The notes under the pieces were generated by a model, which saw nothing but the letters and a program-made list of their open reading frames with translations, did no database searches and was not told the DNA's origin. Shown piece by piece: positions 53,365 to 63,825 of a DNA stretch of 64,000 nt (positions are counted from its first letter, which is position 1; each line of letters begins with the position of its first letter). Source of the DNA: Vibrio sinus (GTDB lineage Bacteria; Pseudomonadota; Gammaproteobacteria; Enterobacterales; Vibrionaceae); contig NZ_JAMKMR010000009.1 of the NCBI RefSeq assembly GCF_023634645.1, positions 1 to 64,000 of the forward strand, in the 5' to 3' direction. Both the position numbers and the translations under genes were made by a program.

Positions 53365-54186
53365 TTATTTATTATAGGACTTTCTATACTGCAGCATTAT
53401 TTCACTTTCGGGATGGTAAGAATCGCTGATACGTTCTAGAACGCCTTGTTGTATCAATCGTTGATAGCTGTTTTTCAGCGCTCTGACTACCTCATCGGAA
53501 GTTGTGCGGCTTGCCACTAGCCAAAGGTCTTTTGACAAGTCATCAATTTTGAGTACAGGGATAAAATCATTAGGATCTAAATGATACTGTTCAAGACGGT
53601 AAAAATAGCTTGAAGTGACTAGCGGGGTATAATCGATACGGTTTTTTATCAGCATATGAAGCATTTTTCGACCATAAGTAGCCGTAATTAGGTTGAAACC
53701 TTTACCTTCAATATATTCTTCAAAGTTGCCGCCGGACTGACTGCCTAACCTGAATGGTTTTAAGTCTTTCAGGCTATTTGGGATGACTTTGGGCCCATCA
53801 ATATACCTAAATAGTGTAACTTCATGTTTTGCTACTTTTCCTATCCAGTGGAATTGATTTTCTCGAGCAGGTGTTCTTGCCACAGAAACAAAAAGTATGT
53901 TGTCTGTATTTTTAGCGATCAACATAGCCCTCTTCCAGGGAACAAAGCGTATTGTGTTTATTTGTACTGGGTATTCTTTGGATGCGCCTTTTACTAGCTT
54001 TTGAACGAACTCTACAACATAGCCCGCAGGTTTATCATTAACCAGTATCTGAAGAGGGGGAAAGTCCTCTGTCACCATATCAAGCTTAATCGTAGCCGAA
54101 TGACTTGGTGAGAGAAAAAATGCGGATGTAAGCAGGAATAGTCTGCAATACGTGACTTTTGTAGCTTGATATATGAATTTCCACAT
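53365..54186 (-). CDS. Periplasmic solute-binding protein, SBP family 3-like
   Basis: Exported 273-aa protein. A hydrophobic signal sequence (LFLLTSAFFLSPSHSA) precedes TIKLDMVTEDFPPLQILVNDKPAGYVVEFV, the start pattern of amino-acid/polar-compound binding proteins. It continues with RFVPWKRAMLIAKNTDNILF and FRLGSQSGGNFEEYIEGKGF. No permease or ATPase is adjacent, so it may be an orphan binding protein or sensor-like protein. It is monocistronic and unrelated by family to the secretion cassette. Confidence 0.8.
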   Translation of the reverse strand: MWKFIYQATKVTYCRLFLLTSAFFLSPSHSATIKLDMVTEDFPPLQILVNDKPAGYVVEFVQKLVKGASKEYPVQINTIRFVPWKRAMLIAKNTDNILFVSVARTPARENQFHWIGKVAKHEVTLFRYIDGPKVIPNSLKDLKPFRLGSQSGGNFEEYIEGKGFNLITATYGRKMLHMLIKNRIDYTPLVTSSYFYRLEQYHLDPNDFIPVLKIDDLSKDLWLVASRTTSDEVVRALKNSYQRLIQQGVLERISDSYHPESEIMLQYRKSYNK

Positions 54187-54430
54187 GCGGTTTATGCTCG
54201 TTCTATATCCATACTTACAATATAGCCAAACTTTAGATCAGCATTTAAAGAAGCAATTAAAGCGACTGTCCTTTTAAGATCAGAAAATCATTCTTTCATA
54301 TACCCACCAACAAACAAAGCGCCCATTCAAAACAGAGACTAGCCGAATTGAATCAAGCGCTTATCAAGCTTTATTATGATGGTTAGACCAAATTGCGAAA
54401 AAACATTTGGCTAACCGCTATTCTAGAGCA

Positions 54431-55381
54431 CTAAATAGCTTCCACCAACTCAGGCATTATCTCAAACAAATCGCCGACTAGCCCATAGTCCGCAATTTGA
54501 AATATCGGTGCCTCAGGGTCGCTGTTGATCGCTACTATCACCTTGGATTCTTTCATTCCAGCTAGGTGCTGAATGGCTCCTGATATTCCCACCGCAATAT
54601 AGAGCTCCGGAGCCACAATCTTGCCCGTCTGGCCTACTTGCAGATCGTTCGAGACATACCCTGCATCAACCGCCGCTCTAGAGGCACCAATGGCACCATT
54701 AAGTTTATCGGCAAGCTTTTCTACCAGTTCAAAGTTTTCTTTACTACCTAAGCCTCTCCCACCTGATACCACGACTCTTGCAGCAGGCAATTCTGGGCGC
54801 TCGCTTTTCGTCTTCTCTACGGAAACAAACTCAGAAGCTTGGTTTTGGTAAGTGTTTGTAAGTGGTGTAATGCTCGTCGTACTGTCCTGACCCACTTCCA
54901 CCGAATCAAACGCGGAAGTGCGGATTGTCATGAGCTTTTTATTGTCATTAGACTTCACTTTGGCAATCGCATTACCAGCGTATATTGGGCGAATAAAAGT
55001 ATCTTCACTTTCTAATTCAATGACATCTGAAAGCTGACCTACATCCAGCAACGCCGCCACTCGTGGTAAAATGTTTTTACCAAAGGTGGTCGCTGGCGCG
55101 AGTATATGTGAGTACTCGGTACCGACTTCAGCCACCAGCTCGGATGCGCTTTCGGCGAGTATATGTTCAAACGTGTCATGGTCGGCAACCTTGATGCTAC
55201 TCAGCGGCGAAATCTTTGCTGCCGCTTCCGCTACTGACTGGCATTGGTGCCCCATAATCAGCAAGGTAATCTCAACATTCGGTAGCGTTGTCGCCGCTTG
55301 AATCGTTCTCAACGTGTCTATCGATAAACTATCGTTATCGTGCTCTGCAATAACCAAAGCCTTAATTGTATTTTCACTCAT
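54431..55381 (-). CDS. etfA: Electron transfer flavoprotein alpha subunit
   Basis: FAD-binding ETF alpha of 316 aa that relays electrons from acyl-CoA-type dehydrogenases to ETF-ubiquinone oxidoreductase. The C-terminal FAD domain reads [21 protein letters not shown], then [31 protein letters not shown] and [12 protein letters not shown], all typical. AGAGG precedes the ATG. It follows etfB by 56 bases in a minus-strand operon, opposite the ETF-QO gene. Confidence 0.96.
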   Translation of the reverse strand: MSENTIKALVIAEHDNDSLSIDTLRTIQAATTLPNVEITLLIMGHQCQSVAEAAAKISPLSSIKVADHDTFEHILAESASELVAEVGTEYSHILAPATTFGKNILPRVAALLDVGQLSDVIELESEDTFIRPIYAGNAIAKVKSNDNKKLMTIRTSAFDSVEVGQDSTTSITPLTNTYQNQASEFVSVEKTKSERPELPAARVVVSGGRGLGSKENFELVEKLADKLNGAIGASRAAVDAGYVSNDLQVGQTGKIVAPELYIAVGISGAIQHLAGMKESKVIVAINSDPEAPIFQIADYGLVGDLFEIMPELVEAI

Positions 55382-55437
55382 TTTGTAGCCTCTAACTTGT
55401 TAAACCTTATGCAAATAACCTAACGCTTTATCCAAAC

Positions 55438-56184
55438 TCAAATGACTTTCGCTTCATTTTTAAGCTTATCGACTAGTTCGGCCACGTTAGAGACCAACTC
55501 ACCTGCTTGTCTCTCTTTAGGAGGCAACACTTGCAAAATTTCTAGTGAGGCACTGACTGTAATTCCTAAGTCAGAGGGCTTCAGTACCTCAAGTGGTTTT
55601 CTTTTGGCTTTCATAATGTTTGGTAAAGAGGCATAACGAGGCTCGTTCAAACGCAGGTCAGTACTGATGATTGCTGGGAGCTCTAGTCGTAGCGTCTCAA
55701 GACCGCCGTCGATTTCTCGTGTCACCAATACTTTGTCTCCTTCCACTGAAACTTTGGAAGCAAAGGTTGCAAGCGGCGAGTTTGTTAACGCTGAAAGCAT
55801 TTGTGCCACCTGATTGTTATCGGTATCAATCGACTGCTTACCCAGTAGCACGATGCCAGTTTGCTCTTTTTCCATTAATGCTTTGAGTGTTTTTGCCACA
55901 ACAAGAGGTTCAGGCGACGGAGTATCGACATGAATCGCTCTATCGGCCCCAAGTGCTAACGCAGACCTAAGCTGTTCCTGACAGCTTGTCTCTCCCAATG
56001 AGGCAACAATGACCTCTTCAGCGATTCCTGACTCTTTTAATCGGATGGCTTCTTCAACGGCAATCTCACAGAATGGATTCATTGCCATTTTCACATTGTT
56101 AGTTTCAACACCCGACCCGTCAGACTTCACCCGAATTTTCACATATGGGTCGATGACACGTTTTATCGCTACAAGAATTTTCAC
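55438..56184 (-). CDS. etfB: Electron transfer flavoprotein beta subunit
   Basis: AMP-binding ETF beta of 248 aa, paired with EtfA. It begins with a GTG codon (KILVAIKRVIDPYVKIRVK) preceded by AAGGA, and includes MAMNPFCEIAVEEAIRLKE, VIVASLGETSCQEQLRSALA, LLGKQSIDTDNNQV and the DLRLNEPRYASLPNIMKAKR signature. It heads the etfBA operon. The divergent ETF-QO gene starts 201 bases away, with a palindrome between them (56320-56337) likely governing one or both. Confidence 0.96.
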   Translation of the reverse strand: MKILVAIKRVIDPYVKIRVKSDGSGVETNNVKMAMNPFCEIAVEEAIRLKESGIAEEVIVASLGETSCQEQLRSALALGADRAIHVDTPSPEPLVVAKTLKALMEKEQTGIVLLGKQSIDTDNNQVAQMLSALTNSPLATFASKVSVEGDKVLVTREIDGGLETLRLELPAIISTDLRLNEPRYASLPNIMKAKRKPLEVLKPSDLGITVSASLEILQVLPPKERQAGELVSNVAELVDKLKNEAKVI

Positions 56185-56319
56185 AGTATGGTCCTTATCA
56201 AATGAACATCAGGGCTAATCAGCCTATGCAACTATATTTGCGCTACCTCACTAAAATCTGCAACTTGGTAAAAACTCACAACAAAAAGAGAAACCAGGTC
56301 ACTATTTCATATTAGTAAA

Positions 56320-56337
56320 GTTTACGTTTACGTCAAC
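56320..56337. promoter_or_regulatory. LiuR-type palindrome between etfBA and ETF-QO
   Basis: GTTTACGTTTACGTCAAC has dyad symmetry (GTTxACG and CGTxAAC halves) and resembles the TTTACGTTAACGTAAA-type site of the MerR-family regulator LiuR, which governs branched-chain amino-acid and related ETF genes in gammaproteobacteria. It lies 49-66 bases before the ETF-QO start and 136 bases before etfB. The regulator assignment is an inference from memory. Confidence 0.5.
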
Positions 56338-56385
56338 TGCACTATATTAAATTTTATGTTAACAATGTAAGAGAAGATTTACATT

Positions 56386-58053
56386 ATGGAAAGAGAATGT
56401 ATGGAATTTGATGTGGTAATTGTTGGCGCTGGACCTGCCGGATTGTCTGCTGCGTGCAGATTGGCACAGCTCAATGAGAAATCTGAACAGCCTCTTTCAA
56501 TCTGTGTTGTTGAAAAAGGCTCGGAGGTGGGTGCTCATATTGTCTCAGGTGCACTTTTTGAAACCACCGCACTCAATGAATTGTTCCCAAACTGGCATGA
56601 GATGGATGCCCCGATTAGCACTCAAGTAAACAATGACCAGTTTTTTTATTTAGCGGGCAAACACAATCAGCTTAAGGTTCCTCACTTTCTCACCCCTAAG
56701 CCCATGAGAAACTCACAGCAGACGTACATAATTAGCTTAGCCAATCTATGCCGCTGGCTTGCCGAGAGAGCGGAATCTATGGGTGTGGAAATTTTTCCGG
56801 GGTTTGCGGCCGCCTCTGTGAATGTCGATCAGCAAGGCCGCGTAACTGGTATCAACACCTCAGATATGGGGATAGGCAAAGATGGCGAACAAAAACAGAA
56901 CTTTGAACCAGGTATTGAGCTGAAAGCCAAATATACCATCTTCGCTGAAGGCACTCGTGGGCATCTAGGTAAGCAGCTCATCAAGCAGTATAAATTGAAT
57001 GAAGGTAAACAGCCTCAACATTACGCAATAGGTCTCAAAGAGATTTGGCAAATGCCAGAGGATCACGAGCAACATCAAGCCGGAACAGTGATCCACTCGG
57101 TTGGCTGGCCTTTAAATGAATCTGACTCATTCGGTGGAAGCTTCCTTTACCATCTTGAAGACAACCAAATCGCGGTCGGTTTGATTGTAGATTTGAATTA
57201 TTCCAACCCTTACCTAAGCCCATTTGACGAATTTCAAAGGCTCAAGCACCACCCAACCTTCAGTAAGTATTTAAAAGGTGGTCAACGGATATCTTATGGC
57301 GCACGGGCCATTACAAAAGGCGGACTATCATCTCTACCAAAGCAGCAGTTTCCCGGGGGCGTACTGGTTGGCTGTGATGCGGGTACACTGAATGGCGCTA
57401 AAATTAAGGGCAGTCATACTGCGATGAAATCCGGTATGTTGGCAGCAGAAGCCATTTTTGCCCAGCTGACCAGTAGCCAACCCATCGAGACACCGGATTA
57501 CGATACGTTATTTAAAGACTCCTGGCTGTATGAAGAGCTCGACCAAGCGCGCAACTTCAATTCTGCGATACACAAATATGGCAATATTTGGGGTGGCATG
57601 TTAGCAACCTGCGAGCAAAACATCTGGCTACCAACATTACGTTCAAAAGTGCCATGGACGATAACCGATGAATGCCCAGATCATGAAAGCCTCCTAGAGA
57701 TCAGCCAAAGTGAGCCCATAATTTACCCTAAACCAGATAATGAGCTCAGCTTTGACAAACTTTCGTCGGTGTACCTGTCAGGCACTCAGCATGAAGAAAA
57801 CCAGCCTTGCCATTTAATCGTTAAAAACACCTGCACACCGATTAAAAACCATTTACCTAGATTCGATGAACCCAGTCAGCGCTACTGCCCGGCAGGTGTT
57901 TATGAAATTATTCAAACGGACAGTGAGCCACAACTTCAAATCAATGCCGCCAACTGTGTCCATTGTAAAACCTGCGATATCAAAGACCCATCGCAAAATA
58001 TAAACTGGGTCTCACCGGAAGGCGGCGGCGGGCCAAACTACCAGAATATGTAG
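56386..58053 (+). CDS. Electron transfer flavoprotein-ubiquinone oxidoreductase
   Basis: Membrane-associated oxidoreductase of 555 aa passing electrons from ETF to ubiquinone. The N-terminal FAD loop VVIVGAGPAGLSAACRL (residues 10-26), EVGAHIVSGALFE, the GGCDAG-like VGCDAGTLNGAKIKGSHTAM region and the C-terminal 4Fe-4S binding NCVHCKTCDIKDPSQNI (three Cys) with an upstream Cys in RYCPAGVYE are all present. GPNYQNM at the end is the usual terminus. A second ATG five codons in (56401) is equally plausible, since both have purine-rich leaders. It diverges from etfBA, which supplies its electron donor. Confidence 0.95.
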   Translation: MERECMEFDVVIVGAGPAGLSAACRLAQLNEKSEQPLSICVVEKGSEVGAHIVSGALFETTALNELFPNWHEMDAPISTQVNNDQFFYLAGKHNQLKVPHFLTPKPMRNSQQTYIISLANLCRWLAERAESMGVEIFPGFAAASVNVDQQGRVTGINTSDMGIGKDGEQKQNFEPGIELKAKYTIFAEGTRGHLGKQLIKQYKLNEGKQPQHYAIGLKEIWQMPEDHEQHQAGTVIHSVGWPLNESDSFGGSFLYHLEDNQIAVGLIVDLNYSNPYLSPFDEFQRLKHHPTFSKYLKGGQRISYGARAITKGGLSSLPKQQFPGGVLVGCDAGTLNGAKIKGSHTAMKSGMLAAEAIFAQLTSSQPIETPDYDTLFKDSWLYEELDQARNFNSAIHKYGNIWGGMLATCEQNIWLPTLRSKVPWTITDECPDHESLLEISQSEPIIYPKPDNELSFDKLSSVYLSGTQHEENQPCHLIVKNTCTPIKNHLPRFDEPSQRYCPAGVYEIIQTDSEPQLQINAANCVHCKTCDIKDPSQNINWVSPEGGGGPNYQNM

Positions 58054-58064
58054 TTTGTATAAAA

Positions 58065-58087
58065 TAGGCTCCTGATAAAGGAGCCTA
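58065..58087. terminator. Convergent terminator ETF-QO / chemoreceptor
   Basis: TAGGCTCC and GGAGCCTA form a perfect 8-bp stem with a 7-base loop and AAAAC following. It lies between convergent stops. Confidence 0.7.
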
Positions 58088-58108
58088 AAACATTACTCAA
58101 ACCAGCTG

Positions 58109-60433
58109 CTACACATTGAATTTGTTGACCAAAGCTTGAAGGCTTTTTGATACCTCGGATAGCCCTAATGCAGCGCAGTCGATTTTTTCAGACGCATCTC
58201 TCAAGTCTTTTGAAGAATCTTTCATATTAGAAACATTATCATTAATACCATCACAACTCACTTTTTGCTCTTCTGTAGCAGAAGCCACTGTTGCATTTAT
58301 CGTAGAAAGTTCATCAATTTTTTGGCTTAATACCGTCAAGTCTTCACTAACATTTTGGACTAAGGTCACCCCTTTCTGAGCGGAGAGATTACTTCTTTCC
58401 ATTGAATTAACACTAGAAATAGTGACCTCTTCTAGTCGGGTGATATTCGTTTGTATTTCGATAGTACTATTTTGTGTTTTGGACGCCAACTGGCGTACTT
58501 CGTCGGCTACGACGGCGAACCCTCGGCCACTTTCTCCAGCTCGTGCAGCTTCTATAGCCGCGTTCAAAGCCAGTAAGTTTGTTTGTTCAGCAATGCTCGT
58601 AATAACACTTAGCACGCTATTAATTCTATCTACTTCATCCCTTAATTGCTCTAACGTATCAGCCGCTTCTTTTACATCATTCCCTAGCTGCCCTACATGA
58701 GTAGCGGCTTCCTTTGCTCGAGTTGCATTCTCAATCGCACTTTCTCGGCAACTATGGGTGTATTCAGAAGCAGAAGCACTGCTTTCTGAAACTTCTTGTA
58801 AGGCTAAATTAAATTGTGTCATCGATTCTGTAATGTTACGTGCCTGGCTACTTTGTTGAGTTGCAGCGTCGTAAGAACTATCCGTGATACCATGAAGATC
58901 TTTGGTTGAGCTGGTAATCATATCAGTACTGGCTTTTACTGAATCAATAATATTTTGTATTTGCTCTATGAAAATATTAAAGTTTTGCGCCACCGTATCA
59001 AATTCAACGATATTGTGCATGGTCAAGCGTCGATTTAAGTTCGCTTCACTAGAATTCAGTTCAATAAATTGTTGTTTTAGTTCATCTAACGGTCTTAGAA
59101 GATATTTAATAACCAACACGGAAAGAGCAGCACCCAAAAGCATCATAATGATCGTGACAACGCTACCAGAGTAAATAATATTGCCGCTAAGCTTAGCCGT
59201 TGGTGCCAAGGCCTCCTCAACATCTATTTCTGATAATATGGCCCAAGTCTGTCCCGCGACTGAAACCGGACCAAACGCAGACAATACAGGCACGCCACGA
59301 TAGTCCTCAAACATATCAAATCCATTTTGACCACTTAAGGCTTGTTTTACTCCGGGAGTATAAACAGGTTGCAACGAAATGCTTGTTCCTTTGAGCTCAA
59401 TTTCCTTCGCAGCTTGAATGCCTTTTTCGGTAAGAATAGATAGATAGCCAGAAGAGTCCTCTACCCAGAATCGACTTTCATTCCGCAACGTATTATCCGG
59501 ACCAACCAAGTACACTTCCCCGGAATCACCAAACCCACGCTCTTTCCAATTGCCATCTTGGGTCATAATATTGTTCAGTGCATCAATCGGCATTTGAAAT
59601 ATTAACACTCCAATTAGCGTGCTTCCGTTAAATATTGGTGTGGACATAAAGCTAGCGGGCGCGTTATAGGAAGGAAGGTAGGATGCAAAATCGGTCAGCG
59701 AGATCTGCCCTTTAGAAAGCGTTAAAGCATTTTTATATGCGACGCCAATACCTGTGTTGGCATATGGCCCATTTTTCAAACTGGTTGCAAAGTCTAATTC
59801 TTTAAAAACGCTATAAACAATATGTCCATTTTGGGGCTCTACTAAGAAAATATCGTAATAGCCGAACGAGTTAAGAAAGTGTCGAAATGTATCATGGTAA
59901 CGCTGATGGGTATTGTTGTAGGCTGTATTATTTTTCAGTGAATACAGCTTATCTTTATTTCCAAGAGGATTAGAATTATTAGAAATAAAATCATATTGAA
60001 AGAGATAAGTTAGTGGAGACAGCCCAGATAGCATTTCTGATACATTAACCGAATCACTGTTAACCGTATTGTACTGGTTTAAAAAATTTTTCTGATAATA
60101 GCTTTGTACACTATTTTTATAATCAGATGGAGGTTTTGTTCGATCGAAATCATACGACGAGAAAGCCTTATCAAATTTCGTCATGGCTTCTCTTGTTACA
60201 ACGTTATTGGCAAGAGAGGTAATCTGCTTTTCTATCTGAGAAAAGTATTTTTCAACTTGTGCTCTTACTAAGTCTCTAGAAGAAGTCAGCTTCTTTTTGG
60301 ATTCATCAAGCAAAACCCCGCGCATTTCATCAGTTGAAAGGTAAGTGTTAATAGCTGTGCTAGCAATCAGGGAAAACGCAATCCCAGCGACAATGACCAA
60401 CATCATTCTTATTTTTAAAGACACGCAATTCAC
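58109..60433 (-). CDS. Methyl-accepting chemotaxis protein downstream of the BLUF gene
   Basis: Chemoreceptor of 774 aa. The N-terminal helix ([20 protein letters not shown]) is followed by a large periplasmic region of about 385 aa with Cache-like fragments ([69 protein letters not shown]). The second helix is near 418-445 ([20 protein letters not shown]), then HAMP and the signalling hairpin [20 protein letters not shown] with [13 protein letters not shown]. It starts 17 bases after the stop of the BLUF gene, an unusual pairing suggesting light-modulated chemotaxis. The ligand is unknown. Confidence 0.93.
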   Translation of the reverse strand: MNCVSLKIRMMLVIVAGIAFSLIASTAINTYLSTDEMRGVLLDESKKKLTSSRDLVRAQVEKYFSQIEKQITSLANNVVTREAMTKFDKAFSSYDFDRTKPPSDYKNSVQSYYQKNFLNQYNTVNSDSVNVSEMLSGLSPLTYLFQYDFISNNSNPLGNKDKLYSLKNNTAYNNTHQRYHDTFRHFLNSFGYYDIFLVEPQNGHIVYSVFKELDFATSLKNGPYANTGIGVAYKNALTLSKGQISLTDFASYLPSYNAPASFMSTPIFNGSTLIGVLIFQMPIDALNNIMTQDGNWKERGFGDSGEVYLVGPDNTLRNESRFWVEDSSGYLSILTEKGIQAAKEIELKGTSISLQPVYTPGVKQALSGQNGFDMFEDYRGVPVLSAFGPVSVAGQTWAILSEIDVEEALAPTAKLSGNIIYSGSVVTIIMMLLGAALSVLVIKYLLRPLDELKQQFIELNSSEANLNRRLTMHNIVEFDTVAQNFNIFIEQIQNIIDSVKASTDMITSSTKDLHGITDSSYDAATQQSSQARNITESMTQFNLALQEVSESSASASEYTHSCRESAIENATRAKEAATHVGQLGNDVKEAADTLEQLRDEVDRINSVLSVITSIAEQTNLLALNAAIEAARAGESGRGFAVVADEVRQLASKTQNSTIEIQTNITRLEEVTISSVNSMERSNLSAQKGVTLVQNVSEDLTVLSQKIDELSTINATVASATEEQKVSCDGINDNVSNMKDSSKDLRDASEKIDCAALGLSEVSKSLQALVNKFNV

Positions 60434-60450
60434 CCTCCATGGTGCATGAT

Positions 60451-60870
60451 TTATACTACACCGACGTTTTCGCTCAAGTGTTTCAATAGCAAGTAAGCAC
60501 TTTCTCCTGAAATTCCGTAGGGGTCGAACTCAGAACTAATCGAGTACATTTTATTGGTTACCGCATTGATAGTCGTATCCCCAACATACCCCATACTCCA
60601 ACTAGAGAAAGTACGATGACTTATTTCCTTATAGTCTAAAAGAATAATTTTATTGTGGCGCTTATCGTTCAAAATCTTATGATATACCTCATTTACTCGA
60701 GCTCTTGAGCCTTCCAAACATTGGAGAAAATATTTTCGATTGAAACACAAAAGACCAGTGATATCTTTTTCGGCGTTATTTTTTTTTGCTGATTCGATGA
60801 TCTGATTAATACTGGCTTCCGATAGCCTTTCGGCAATAGAGCTAACATATATAAGCTGTACAAGTAACAT
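60451..60870 (-). CDS. BLUF-domain blue-light photosensor
   Basis: FAD-binding photoreceptor of 139 aa with no fused output domain. Recognition: [13 protein letters not shown] with the key Tyr8, [14 protein letters not shown] with the flavin-contact Asn near 32, [20 protein letters not shown] with the switching Gln50, and [11 protein letters not shown] with Trp91/Met93, all in BLUF order. The C-terminal about 40 residues are the usual cap. It is 17 bases ahead of a chemoreceptor gene and co-directional, so it is probably co-transcribed. Its output is likely protein interaction; coupling to that receptor is an inference. Confidence 0.9.
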   Translation of the reverse strand: MLLVQLIYVSSIAERLSEASINQIIESAKKNNAEKDITGLLCFNRKYFLQCLEGSRARVNEVYHKILNDKRHNKIILLDYKEISHRTFSSWSMGYVGDTTINAVTNKMYSISSEFDPYGISGESAYLLLKHLSENVGVV

Positions 60871-61007
60871 ACCTACCCCTTTTAACGTTTAATTTATATA
60901 CATATTTTTAGACTAGAGTATTTAGTTATAGAGGTTTAATATGTCCTCTTAATACATTATTATTACAGTAGGCTTTGTGATATTCCTCACCACGAGATAC
61001 CAAAAGC

Positions 61008-62699
61008 TCACACCTGAAACTTGTTAAGGTTGTCTTGTAAGCTAGCTACACTGGTTTTTATCTGTTCGCTACTTCCTGCGGTAATTTTTGTTTCTGATGC
61101 GGTTTCTTCCGCAATCGCTTTGATACTTTCAAGGCTATTGTTGATCTCTTGAGCAACAATAGATTGCTGTTCCGCCGCCGCCGCAATTTGCATGTTTAGT
61201 CCAGCAATTTGACTGACTGATTCGGCTGCCTTCGAGAATGTCTCCGCTGACTCAGAGCTTCGAGTCAAACACACTTCTGCCGCTTCCGTTCCTCTGCCCA
61301 TGCTTTCTACTGCATTTTGGGCTTCAGACTGCAAGCGCTCTACAAGTTGCTGAATATCCACTGTCGCATCTTGAGTTCGTTGGGCCAGCGAGCGCACTTC
61401 GTCCGCGACCACCGCAAAGCCTCGCCCGGTATCTCCAGCTCGTGCAGCCTCAATAGCCGCATTCAAGGCGAGCAAATTGGTTTGCTCTGCAATACCTTGG
61501 ATAGATGCTAACACTTGCCCAATTTTATTCGTTTCGGTCACTAAGTTCTCGATGACATTAGAAGAATTAGTCACTTCTTCAGCCAGCTCCTGAATCACTT
61601 TTTGTGTTGCTACAGATTCATTTTGCCCTTCGAGAACTCGCTGCTTAACTTCGTCGGTGACCGACGAAGCATTCGTCGTACTGCTGGCCACTTCTTGAGT
61701 TGTCGCATTCATTTCATTGATGGCGGTCGCCACTTGTTCAATGTCATTTCTTTGCTTTTCGACACTTTCTAATGTCCGTTGCATAGAGGTATACGCGGCA
61801 TTTGAGGACTGGCCGAGTTCTTTAGCTTGAATGTTAACTTCACCGATGGTGCCGGATAGTACATCCAGCAACCGATTAAATGATCGTGCCACTTTACCAA
61901 CTTCATCTTTTGTAGGTGCATCAAGTCGTATGGTTAAGTCTCCATCACCATGGGATACCTGACGAACCCGCTCAATAAGGTCCAGCAAAGGATTTCGAAT
62001 CGCTCTTACGACCAGTAACGGTAATAGAATACCAATGACAATGGCAACAGTGGCAATAATAGCCATCCACTTTAATGCAAATTTCTCATCTTCTTCTGCC
62101 TGCAAAGCACTTTTAAGGGTAAAGTTTTGCACTTCATCAAGGATATCTATCAAGGCATGATCGAGCTTATCTTCCAATGCCTCAACTTTGACTGACTTTT
62201 CGAGCATCTCTTCTATCTGCCCTGATGCGCCAAGTGCGAGTACTGCGTCAACCTCAGTAATTAGACCCGCGTATGACTTTTCCACATCTTTTAGCTGCCC
62301 ATGCAGCATCTTAAATTCTTTCTTTGCAGACTCTGAATGCAGGAGAGGAATGGCTTTTTCAATGAAGTGTTCAATTTCAATGATTTCTTTTTCCGTTTTT
62401 ACGGTCAAATCATGTACTTTTTTACTCGCAGCCTGGTACTTGCTCATTTCCTCCATCCCTTGGGATACACGAATCGCTTTCACTATAGCGCGTTCAAACA
62501 ATATCGCCTGTTCGAGTTGATGCTCCGTAACAACGGTCATTTTTTTGGTTAATGGGATGTCTTCTTCAGCAATATCAATCAGTTCATTACCAATTTTGTT
62601 CATTTGATATAATGCAAAACAACCCATGATAATCATGAGCAATAGTTGAGAAGCCGCTAGTAGATAGACTTTATGTGCAATCGCGAGCTTAGATAACAT
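61008..62699 (-). CDS. Methyl-accepting chemotaxis protein with helical-bundle sensor
   Basis: Chemoreceptor of 563 aa. The N-terminal helix ([20 protein letters not shown]) is followed by a mostly helical periplasmic region (30-210) of the four-helix-bundle type ([20 protein letters not shown]). A second helix ([20 protein letters not shown]) leads to HAMP ([20 protein letters not shown]), then the signalling domain with [20 protein letters not shown] and [15 protein letters not shown]. It has no Cache motif. It lies downstream of the BLUF gene in the opposite direction of transcription order, separated by 137 bases, and could be independent. Confidence 0.92.
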   Translation of the reverse strand: MLSKLAIAHKVYLLAASQLLLMIIMGCFALYQMNKIGNELIDIAEEDIPLTKKMTVVTEHQLEQAILFERAIVKAIRVSQGMEEMSKYQAASKKVHDLTVKTEKEIIEIEHFIEKAIPLLHSESAKKEFKMLHGQLKDVEKSYAGLITEVDAVLALGASGQIEEMLEKSVKVEALEDKLDHALIDILDEVQNFTLKSALQAEEDEKFALKWMAIIATVAIVIGILLPLLVVRAIRNPLLDLIERVRQVSHGDGDLTIRLDAPTKDEVGKVARSFNRLLDVLSGTIGEVNIQAKELGQSSNAAYTSMQRTLESVEKQRNDIEQVATAINEMNATTQEVASSTTNASSVTDEVKQRVLEGQNESVATQKVIQELAEEVTNSSNVIENLVTETNKIGQVLASIQGIAEQTNLLALNAAIEAARAGDTGRGFAVVADEVRSLAQRTQDATVDIQQLVERLQSEAQNAVESMGRGTEAAEVCLTRSSESAETFSKAAESVSQIAGLNMQIAAAAEQQSIVAQEINNSLESIKAIAEETASETKITAGSSEQIKTSVASLQDNLNKFQV

Positions 62700-62909
62700 A
62701 GGCTTAATTCCGTGCTAAAAGGCTTGAGTTTTTCTCTTCCCTTAGATAAAGCCTAGCAAATACCTAGTTTTTCAATAATATGTTTATTTTATAAACTGTA
62801 TTTTGTTCTCATTTAAAAAGCAGCGATTATAAAATCTATGCTTTGTATATCTTTTTGTTAAGAAACAATTGATACATATGAAACTTATTTCTTTTGTGGC
62901 AAAAAATAA

Positions 62910-62927
62910 GAGAGCGTGAACGCTCTC
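62910..62927 (-). terminator. Terminator of yghU
   Basis: GAGAGCG and CGCTCTC form a 7-bp stem with a 4-base loop, followed on the minus strand by TTATTTTTTG. Confidence 0.8.
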
Positions 62928-62961
62928 CTGATTATCCAGACATAGATTGTCTATGTTGCGT

Positions 62962-63825
62962 CTAATAGTCAGACTTTTTAGCCAACACTTTATCAATATC
63001 TGCCGAACTGTGTCGCTCTAATAACTGCTCCCATTCTTCACCCATTGGCCTATTGACAATGCGGCCGCGTTGTACGGCTTCTCTTTGTGAAATCATGGTC
63101 GCCCAGCGTAGAACGTTTTTGTAGCTTTTGACATCCAAAAACTCCCCAGCCTCATACGCGTTATTTAACACAAGATTTCCATACCAAGGCCAAGTGGCGA
63201 TATCAGCGATGCTATACTCTTCTCCGCCCAAGTAGGCGTTATCTGCCAATCGCTTATCCAGAACATCCAATTGGCGCTTGGCTTCCATTGCAAAACGGTT
63301 GATGGGATATTCAAACTTTTCTGGAGCGTAGGCATAGAAGTGTCCAAAGCCTCCACCCAGATAGGGAGCAGAGCCTTGTAGCCAAAACAGCCAGTTCATC
63401 ACTTGCGTCTTTTGCTCTCTGTCTTCTGGCAAGAAGTGACCAAATTTTTCGGCTAAATAAAGCAAAATCGAGCCTGATTCAAACACCTTGATCGGTTCAC
63501 CTTCTGAACGATCTACCATGGCAGGGATTTTTGAGTTAGGGTTAACATCTACAAACCCAGAAGAAAATTGTTCACTCTCTCCGATACGAATTAAAAATGC
63601 ATCATACTCTGCTTCTTTGATGCCCAAGGCCAACAGCTCTTCAAGCATGATTGTGACTTTCTGCCCATTGGGAGTGGCCAAAGAGTATAGCTGTATTGGA
63701 TGTTCGCCTACTGGTAGCTCTTGTTGGTATCGAGCCCCCGAATCTGGCCTATTAATACTCGCCCATTCACCACCATTTTCTTGTTCCATGGTCCACACTT
63801 TTGGAGGGATGTATTCGCTTGTCAT
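62962..63825 (-). CDS. yghU: Glutathione-dependent disulfide-bond oxidoreductase YghU
   Basis: Glutathione transferase-fold reductase of 287 aa acting on disulfides or peroxides, not a classical conjugating GST. Segments such as LPVGEHPIQLYSLATPNGQK, VTIMLEELLALGIKEAEYDA, RIGESEQFSSGFVDVNPNSK and FESGSILLYLAEKFG align closely with E. coli YghU over its full length. It has an N-terminal thioredoxin-like and a C-terminal all-helical domain. AAGGA precedes the ATG. It is monocistronic, with a terminator at 62910-62927; the upstream region continues to the window end without another gene. Confidence 0.96.
   Translation of the reverse strand: MTSEYIPPKVWTMEQENGGEWASINRPDSGARYQQELPVGEHPIQLYSLATPNGQKVTIMLEELLALGIKEAEYDAFLIRIGESEQFSSGFVDVNPNSKIPAMVDRSEGEPIKVFESGSILLYLAEKFGHFLPEDREQKTQVMNWLFWLQGSAPYLGGGFGHFYAYAPEKFEYPINRFAMEAKRQLDVLDKRLADNAYLGGEEYSIADIATWPWYGNLVLNNAYEAGEFLDVKSYKNVLRWATMISQREAVQRGRIVNRPMGEEWEQLLERHSSADIDKVLAKKSDY

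Noticed and set aside
62784..62996. 70-codon minus-strand frame upstream of the chemoreceptor
   Set aside because: It overlaps the yghU terminator and the 3' end of yghU, and has no recognisable features.
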